In this document: in pieces, positions 63,017 through 64,000 of the stretch
Layout: each line of letters starts with the position of its first letter
Position numbering within the stretch: the stretch's first letter is position 1
NCBI RefSeq assembly: GCF_015182315.1
Contig: NZ_PRDL01000001.1
Span: 3,596,001-3,660,000 of the forward strand
Direction of reading: 5' to 3'
Length of the DNA stretch: 64,000 bases
Source: Cellvibrio polysaccharolyticus
GTDB lineage: Bacteria; Pseudomonadota; Gammaproteobacteria; Pseudomonadales; Cellvibrionaceae
The notes under the pieces: model-generated
Told to the model about the DNA's origin: nothing
Seen by the model: only the letters and a program-made list of their open reading frames with translations
Databases searched by the model: none
Translations under genes and position numbers: made by a program

Positions 63017-64000
63017 AACCACTCCTCACGATCCAGTTTGTCAAAAGTCTCGCGCAAGCTTTTACGTGCTTTCATTATTGCATTGGGGTTTTGCTCTTCG
63101 AGAACACGTTCGAAACTTGCCAACAGTGCAGCGATCTGTCCGCGCAAATCACCAAGGCTGGTTTCATACAAACGTTCACCTCTGGCCAACAACGCCCGGT
63201 TTTCCTCACCATCCCGAGGGTGAAATTTAAGTTCTGCCAGTTTTCGATGTGAAGCCTGCTTTTGCGATTCAGACATCTGCCCGGCATTACGCTCCAGCGT
63301 AATAGACCTAGTGATTTGTGTAGAAATAACGGTTGCATCCACTTCCAGCAGACCATTTACATCGTAGGAATAACGGATATCAATTGCCTCCTGCCCTTTC
63401 GGCGCAGCAGGTACGCTCATATTTAAATCACCGAGAAAAACATTCTTCTTAACGTAACGACTCTCGCCCTGGTACACATCAATTTTTACCTGGGTCTGCA
63501 TATCTGACGCCGTAAAAACGCGCCTTACCACACTGGCCGGCACCACTGAGTTGCGCTCAATAATCGGGAAAAAATAATGGCCATATTTCGGACTATCATT
63601 ATTAACAACCGACGTGCCCAGCGAGTAAGGGCAAATATCCGTAAGAACAATATCCTCCAATGCCTCATTGCGCGCTACCAGCCCCGCCTGCACAGCAGCG
63701 CCCATTGCTACTACCAGATCAGGGTCGAGATTACAGGACGGAAACCGCCCCAACATTCTCGCCATGGTGTTGCGGAATAAACCCAGCTTTGTAGAACCAC
63801 CAACCAGAATAATGTCGCTTATCGCCCCCAGCGACAGTTTCGCATCGCGCAGCGCCTGCTCAACCGGCTGCTTGCAGCGCAGTATCAACGGCGTAACAAC
63901 GCGGGCAAACCAATCCGGCGTCATGCTCCATGTGGATGGCACATTATCAATATTCAGGGTGATATCGTATTTGTCTATCTGGCTAATACGACGTTTGGCA
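63013..64000 (-). CDS. hscC: Hsp70-family chaperone HscC, 5' end outside window
   Basis: The frame is open from the window edge to the stop at 63013 (about 329 residues seen). Blocks match the C-terminal half of E. coli HscC: DIILVGGSTKLGL, DLVVAMGAAVQAGLVAR, LTDICPYSLGTSVV, FPIIERNSVVP, VKIDVYQGESRYVKKN and IDIRYSYDVNGLLEVDATV. The N-terminal nucleotide-binding domain lies mostly outside. HscC is a specialised DnaK relative that works with DjlB/DjlC-type J proteins. Overlap with the next gene (ATGA) shows an operon. Confidence 0.93.
   Translation of the reverse strand, partial: AKRRISQIDKYDITLNIDNVPSTWSMTPDWFARVVTPLILRCKQPVEQALRDAKLSLGAISDIILVGGSTKLGLFRNTMARMLGRFPSCNLDPDLVVAMGAAVQAGLVARNEALEDIVLTDICPYSLGTSVVNNDSPKYGHYFFPIIERNSVVPASVVRRVFTASDMQTQVKIDVYQGESRYVKKNVFLGDLNMSVPAAPKGQEAIDIRYSYDVNGLLEVDATVISTQITRSITLERNAGQMSESQKQASHRKLAELKFHPRDGEENRALLARGERLYETSLGDLRGQIAALLASFERVLEEQNPNAIMKARKSLRETFDKLDREEWL

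Overview
The window looks like chromosome of a Cellvibrio-type marine or soil gammaproteobacterium. The signs are Ser-rich linkers and carbohydrate-binding modules on secreted polysaccharidases, a GlyGly-CTERM-like tail, TonB-dependent receptors, a LacI-controlled uronate-polysaccharide locus, yghU, and an hscC/djlC pair. No rRNA, tRNA or CRISPR array was seen. Protein names rest on motifs and remembered family sequences; no search was run. Region 1 (1-10.9 kb) is one end of a Tn7-like transposon. On the minus strand it has a TnsA-TnsB fusion, TnsC, a TniQ/TnsD-like selector and a TnsE homologue, in the same order as Tn7. An IS3-family element sits between the TniQ gene and tnsE, and it has removed the 5' part of tnsE. 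Beyond tnsE lies cargo: a BrxR/CapW-like WYL regulator followed by a type I methyltransferase gene (hsdM) that runs off the left edge. Region 2 (11.0-13.5 kb) is an AT-rich island of small unknown genes, including an HD hydrolase of SpoT/MESH1 type, followed by two 19-bp tandem repeats and decayed sequence. Region 3 (13.5-23.9 kb) holds yghU, a giant lipoprotein with eleven 71-residue repeats and a degenerate metallopeptidase motif, an operon of GMC oxidoreductase, gluconate-dehydrogenase-like subunit 3 and TIM-barrel isomerase (probably glycoside 3-oxidation), and a solitary cysC. Region 4 (24.0-43.1 kb) is a polysaccharide-utilisation locus. It encodes a 1737-residue alginate-lyase-family protein, a GH28-like beta-helix protein, a TRAP transporter (DctP plus fused DctQM), GH97, a large TonB-dependent receptor, a LacI regulator, an unsaturated glucuronyl hydrolase (GH88) and a ROK kinase. 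Near-identical operator-like palindromes lie upstream of the lyase, receptor, lacI and GH88 genes, which argues for one regulon. Region 5 (43.3-57.8 kb) is a siderophore-type receptor and a complete nitrate assimilation cluster: narK-type transporter, nirB, a NirD-flavoprotein fusion, nasA, mobA and moeA on the minus strand, with nasT-nasS divergent. Upstream of the transporter there is a good sigma-54 promoter match, and just after it two stem-loops with A1/G4 hexaloops, as expected for NasT (ANTAR) antitermination. Region 6 (57.8-64.0 kb) holds an outer-membrane MetA-type protein, a chemotaxis receptor, malate:quinone oxidoreductase with a lipoprotein signal, and a DjlC/HscC chaperone pair cut by the right edge.
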